A stretch of DNA of 64,000 bases from Neckera pumila (lineage: Eukaryota; Streptophyta; Bryopsida; Hypnales; Neckeraceae): contig OZ018409.1 of assembly GCA_963969595.1 (NCBI GenBank), positions 44,343,282 through 44,407,281 on the forward strand, given 5' to 3'. Of the stretch, positions 58,727 to 64,000 are shown in pieces. The translations under genes were made by a program, and so were the position numbers. Under the pieces are notes generated by a model that worked only from the letters and a program-made list of their open reading frames with translations, ran no database searches and was not told the origin of the DNA. Every line of letters starts with the position of its first letter. The first letter of the stretch is position 1.

Positions 58727-60087
58727 ACTATCTTGTAAATGATTTATAATTAATCCTATGTATTTTTTGCTTTTTTCTTTGACAATCAAATTCATCTATA
58801 AAAATTCAATTCAATTTTTGATACAATTGCAACTATGCAAGAGGAAAAAGGAAATTGTATAGTGACTAGTGTATTTGAGTGGATACAAGATAATCAATGT
58901 GTCAAAGCTTCAGTTAGCAAACTTGAAGCACAAAAAAAAGCTTGCATGGTAAACAAAATTTGCAAGAAAAATATAGCATCTATCAATTTTTTTTCCAAAA
59001 ATCTCAAATGTTTGGTAGAGATGTACCAACCTTGTTCTTCACTTACAATTTCCCATAACCAAAAAGAATTTCCATCATTGTTAATCCAATGAATTTTTTT
59101 TTAGAAGAAAAAGTAGTTTCTGACAAAGTTGGCAGTTTAAGAAATATTAATGCCTCACTTTACATCCAAGAAAAATTTAAAGCAAGCTTATTTGGCATGC
59201 TCTGGTGATGCTCTTAAATCTATTAGGTTACTAGTTCCAAACAATAATATGAATGTACTTCAAGTCTAGACCATTCAAAGATTTAAAACATTCTAAATTT
59301 ATCATTGGATATCAAAATCTTAAAGATTTAAGATATCTTTGAATTATACTTGGCATATAACATTTGAGGGACTAATTCCCATAGTTTTCCATTATTAGGA
59401 GTTTTAAATCATTAAATTTTAGTATTAAAGTTTGGTGCCAAAGACCGATACGGGCCTTTTTTACCAAGCTATAATGTTGTAGCTTGGAATCCTAATACCT
59501 CTTTTCAACTAGTGCATGTATTTTAGTCCATTTTTACATTTGAGAGCAAATGAATGAAAGTAAGAAAACTTTTGAATTTATGCTTCTTTTGAATCCCACG
59601 GCAATATAGATGGAATTGCTTTAGTGACAATTGGAATGACAAAGCTACTATAAAAGGGACTATTCCAACCTTCATTTCCAAAAATGTTCTATACAACATT
59701 GGTTTCACCTTCTAACAACTTGATAGCAATGTCAGAAGCATTTGCTACTTTTAGTGTATGTTTTTAAGAGATACCTTGAAAAATTTAGAGAACATTACGA
59801 GACATTACTAGGTTTGAGAAATTTTGTGATTGTTTTATAAATTTTTGTTGTACTAGTGGATTAAGATTCAATTTTGGACATTTGAAAGAAATTCAAGAGA
59901 AGTATATGCTTACAACAATAAGGTAGTATAATCTAAAACTAAGCAAATATGTTATACAATTCTAATTTTACATTGGAGAACTTACAATTTTCAAGGACAA
60001 AAAGACAGACTGCAACTAAAGATAGTTAAAGATTGTGAATGACATTCAAAATTGATATGCAAAGTTATTAGATGTCAAAATTAAATT
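58727..60087. other. AT-rich intergenic stretch
   Basis: No gene recognised. An 85-codon frame at 58835-59092 has no family signature. Confidence 0.45.
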
Positions 60088-60459
60088 CATTAGAGAAAAT
60101 TTCAAGCCTCTAGAGGGCTGCTCCATAGCCCTCCGAAATACCCTGAAATTTGATTTTTAGAGGCTGAAAAAATTCATTTTTTTCCTATTCCCACATAGCT
60201 GAAACTGTAGTGACAGTGGCGCAGGAACCAATTTTTACGAGTTCAAAGTTTATTAAAGAAAAAAGAAAAAAATTAATCTTAAAAAGAATATTAAAAAACT
60301 AACTAACTAACTAACTCGCAAAATTTGATTGTTTTGGCAAGTAGTCAACTTATGTGACTACTTACCAGGGGACTTTTTTAGATTGATAGACAAGCTTAGA
60401 AATAGCTTGGTTTGTCAATCTGGAACAGCCCTCCAGAGGGCTAAAATTTTTTGTAATTG
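60088..60459. mobile_element. CATTAGAGAAAAT-family element, copy d (inverted)
   Basis: It starts CATTAGAGAAAATTTCAAGC and ends GCTAAAATTTTTTGTAATTG. The hairpin at 60380-60421 pairs AGATTGATAGACAAGCT with AGCTTGGTTTGTCAATCT. The orientation is opposite to copies a-c. Confidence 0.75.
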
Positions 60460-61718
60460 ATAGATTTTTCAAGATTATACCTTTACTTCAATGTCCTCAT
60501 GTCAAACATTTTACAACAAGCTTCTGTCAAATTTTTTTGGATTTTGAGGAACACTCTTAGAAACATTACGGGTTTTGAGTGATCCTTAAGGTCCAAAGGA
60601 ATTATAGTCCAAATATTCAAAAACAAGATCAAACGATGTATTATAAAGTGCATCTTGAAAAGACAATTCAATGATGACCTTCAAAAAGAGGTAACTATGA
60701 TCCATGAAATGCATCCATACAATTGGATCTACCATTGCAAATTTGGGTGATTGCATGAAAGACCGGTACTGAAACATTGTCACAAACGCAGTGCCGAAGC
60801 TTCATTTTGCAATAACTTTAGAAGCATGACTCATATGAACTTAAATTTTTTAGTGGAGAGTCTTCTTATGAGTTTAATCATATTTAATATTTTTTAGCAA
60901 TTTTCAAAAATCTTTTTATATTTAAAAATCATTTAAACTAATTTGTCACATTTTGAGTTTTAGGATTTTTACTACGTAAGGAGTCCCCAAATTTAATGAT
61001 TTGAAGCTGAAATTTCTATGGTCTATTTCCATAGTAGGAACTCATGTTTCTACCAAGGGGCATTAAAAAATATTTTATTTTATATCCTCTATGTCCATGC
61101 AAAGAGGGCTTCCTTGTGCAAGCATTTTGAATATTGAAGATGGCTTTAGGATCATTTTTTTGGTGAAACCTCTTTACCATGAAGTCTTCTCAAATGTCAT
61201 GTTTCAATTTTTTTTTTAAATTACTTTTCCTATTTTTTACAAATTAAAATGTTTAAGTATATATTATCTTGCGATTATGCACTTTTCTAGTTCTCCTATT
61301 TAAAATTTTTTTTTTGCTTTCCCTTCATAGGATATCTTTTTCTTATAGGTGTATACATTTCTCATATTTTTCATATTTTTTTAAAAATGTTTTTCTATTT
61401 TTATAGTACTCCCAAAAGAATGGCTGAAAATGGTCAAAGTGGAACAAAAACGGAAGGTCATTCTTGCAATGACCCATTTATCAATAAAAATTAAAAAACA
61501 AAAAAATAAAAATTCCTTCAAAAATTGAATGTTGGTTGATTTTGTATCAATAATTTAAAGATTTTTATGACATCCAATGCATTATTTAATACATCTTCAC
61601 ATTCTAGTTTAATCGTACTCTATCCATTGAATTAATGGTCTTATTTTCTGGATCCACTCTAAATTTGCTTGAAAATTGATGATTTATTGTTAGGAGCAAG
61701 ATGACTTTCTATTGGGGT
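60460..61718. other. AT-rich intergenic stretch
   Basis: No gene or element recognised. Open frames at 60483-60783 on the minus strand lack family signatures. Confidence 0.5.
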
Positions 61719-62087
61719 CATTAAAGAAAACTCCAGTCCTTCGGAGGGCTGCTCCACGAACCTCTTTAGAACCCTAAAATTAGTTTTAAGGGGCTGAAAA
61801 TATAATTTTTTTCCTATTTTTGCTGAACGTTTTCTGCTAAGACAGTAGAGGAATTGAAATTTGCAAGTAAAAAACTTATAATAATAATAAATTTTTAATC
61901 TTAAAAAAAAATATTTTTTTAAAAACTAAAAAAAAAAAAAAATCTGCAAAATCTGATTGCTCCGGCGAGCAGTCATACACTCTGACTACTTACCAAGGGC
62001 ACTTTTCTAAGTTGACAGGCCATGCATGATATAGCATGGCATGTCAACTTGGAACGGTCCTCCCATGGGCTGAAATTTTCTCTAATG
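61719..62087. mobile_element. CATTAGAGAAAAT-family element, copy e (inverted)
   Basis: It starts CATTAAAGAAAACTCCAGTC and ends GGGCTGAAATTTTCTCTAATG minus its first base. The hairpin at 62009-62050 pairs AAGTTGACAGGCCATGC with GCATGGCATGTCAACTT. Closest to copy b in the hairpin arms. Confidence 0.75.
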
Positions 62088-62658
62088 TTTAACACAAACT
62101 CTTGAAATGAATTTTAAGCCACTTGTTAGGTCTAATTAATTTATGAAATACAATTGTCTAGCAGACAAAAAATTGGTTGAACAGTCCAAAGAGGTTCTTA
62201 TCAATCAAATATCATGTGTAAGGTAGGTGGTCTATGAGACCGTGAAGCACTTGGGCTCTAGTAGCACTCACCTTTTGAAATCTACACAATTTGTACATTT
62301 TTCTTTCTCATTGCATCAAGCAATGTAATAAAAATGTACATTTGAAGAGGTGGACGCTTGTAGAGACCACTACGTTTCAAATTTAAAAATCCATAACTAA
62401 ATCTACAAAACTCCAAAAATACGAAATGACTTGAGTTAGATGTGAATTCCATTTGTCTTTCAAGGAGAATTCATTGAAAAGCATTTCAAGAAGTTTCACC
62501 TCCCCAAAATTAGTTTCTAGCTCTTAAATGGAAGCTTTCTAAACAACTAAACCGCCCACCTTCAACTTGAATAGAGTTTTTTTTTTTTTTTTTTTTTTTT
62601 GAAAAGTGATGGTGCTTTCATAAAAACAAAGATAAAAACAAACAATTAATCTAGCTAA
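62088..62658. other. AT-rich intergenic stretch
   Basis: No gene recognised. A poly-T run lies at about 62577-62600. Confidence 0.5.
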
Positions 62659-63832
62659 GAGCATCCTCAATGCTATGTCTATAGACGCACTAGCAAGTTT
62701 TGCATGAGTTACAGAGAAGCACCAAAAATTGGACCCAATGCTGAGGGCACCTTCCACATTATCTTCACAGGCTCGGCATTTCATTACTCTGGCGCAGCAA
62801 AAACTCGTCCTTTGTTGTGCCCTCCAAACTCCTCGGCACTCCTTTGTCAATAACAATAATAACAACGCTTGAGTGGAGATTCTTGCTCCAAACCTTTTCC
62901 ACCAAGCGCTGCACTTCCCGCTTCCCCCGCTTTTGTATTTTGTGTCGTTTACAGTCTCAAGTGTTGTTGTTGCATTGAAGCGCCTACAACAGGAAAAGCC
63001 ATAGTGAAGAAAAGGGGACAGAAATACATCCTGCATGTATCGTACTCATTACAATGTTTTTTCACGTGGGTAGCATTAACCTTGGAATGCACCAGCGACA
63101 CTCAATGGCATTTGGATGACAATCTAGGGGAGATGTAAAGCAATTGGAAGCATTTTTCCATCTTCCTTTCCCTTGTTGACCTTTCATATTGGGTTATGAA
63201 AAATATCTAATTGAGTTTGTAGTCTGGCCACTGTTTGTCTTGACGTAAATGAGAAGTTATTAAAAAAAACAGGCCACAAAATATACTATTTTAGTGTATT
63301 TGGACAAGTTGTTGCTCCTTGCTCTAAATCTAAAATTTCTCTACAAAAATGATGTTTTTTGAGTTTGACCCAATATTACAAAATAAAGGTTATCTATTCT
63401 AGTTTTTCCTCCAATTTGAATTTTGAAAAAACTATTTATATTGAATATTTTATTGCAATTTGAACTTTGGATGTATTTTTAATGTCTATTATAGTCTAAT
63501 TATAGAATGATACGGAAATCAAATTTTCACCATGATGTTTGTGATTGTAATATACACACATGGTGAAATTTTCAAATTTTTTGAAATAATTTTCTATTTC
63601 ATGTGATTTTTCTTCACTTTCTCTTCAAAAAATTCTCACAAAAATCATTTTTTTACAAAAAAATCTAAATTTTTTGTGAAGTAATGAAAACATGTAATTT
63701 CATCTCTGAAAAATAAATACAAATTCTTTCATACATATCTAGTTGCAAAATGACAATAAAATGAGTGAATGATGGGCATTGAGGCTTGAGATCAATGGTC
63801 ATGGGTCCGTCATTTAGGGATTAAGGATGCTC
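62659..63832. mobile_element. TAA-flanked GAGCATCC element, about 1.17 kb
   Basis: The ends GAGCATCCTCAAT and ATTAAGGATGCTC are inverted over 13 bp with one mismatch. TAA stands on both sides (62656-62658 and 63833-63835). The termini are related to the 33785 MITE. A subterminal CCAATGCTGAGGGC near 62738 may be the end of a shorter element. No transposase frame was recognised, so this is a non-autonomous element if real. Confidence 0.5.
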
Positions 63833-64000
63833 TAACGAGGCCGAGTCAACCAAGGGAAGAGACAAGTCATATACCACATTGGCGGAAACTACCTACACAG
63901 AAAACCTCATTTTTTGCACCAAATGCTGAGAAACTCTTGGCTTGAATAGAGTTTCCGTTGTCCCCCGCTCTTAAAAAACACATTTTACTCCTCCATCTGA
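63833..64000. other. Window end, nothing recognised
   Basis: Short stretch without a visible gene or element. Confidence 0.5.

Noticed and set aside
62539..63036. 165-codon frame on the minus strand
   Set aside because: It ends in poly-lysine from a poly-T run and lies inside a TAA-flanked repeat; no family signature.

Overview
This window looks like nuclear DNA of a land plant, most likely a non-seed plant such as a moss or lycophyte. It has few genes with plant-type GT-AG introns, long AT-rich intergenic stretches, a plant GDSL-lipase gene, remnants of a plant D-cysteine desulfhydrase gene, LINE 3' ends and many small inverted-repeat transposons. The species cannot be named from the sequence alone.

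Only two genes look intact. One is an apparently intronless 401-residue protein kinase on the plus strand (22977-24182). Its N-terminus begins MGNC, and its activation loop carries DFE and ALE in place of DFG and APE. The other is a four-exon, 424-residue secreted GDSL esterase/lipase on the minus strand (40893-42773). It has a TATA box at 42942-42949 and an exact-period 53-bp tandem repeat further upstream.

Two loci are broken. At 5156-7436 lie exons of a D-cysteine desulfhydrase with frameshifts and missing exons; its last exon and flank are repeated about 13 kb away (19699-21750). At 11470-17560 lies a long decayed coding region, transposase-like or domesticated, with a BED-like zinc finger and two AT-hook cores. 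It has nine in-frame stops (seven TAG, two TGA, no TAA) and several frame changes.

Much of the rest is mobile DNA. The main group is a set of roughly 0.2-0.95 kb non-coding elements with CCCCTAAAG-like termini flanked by TTAA, sometimes sharing one TTAA head to tail and nested in one another. A second family of six (CATTAGAGAAAAT ends) carries an internal hairpin whose two arms change together between copies. Others are TAA-flanked GAGCAT elements, a CTACACAAAATAG pair, several foldback elements, a 0.69-kb inverted repeat, and two LINE tails, one with a clean 12-bp target duplication.

The genes show no operon-like or pathway linkage. The layout is isolated plant genes and gene relics in a transposon-rich, AT-rich background.
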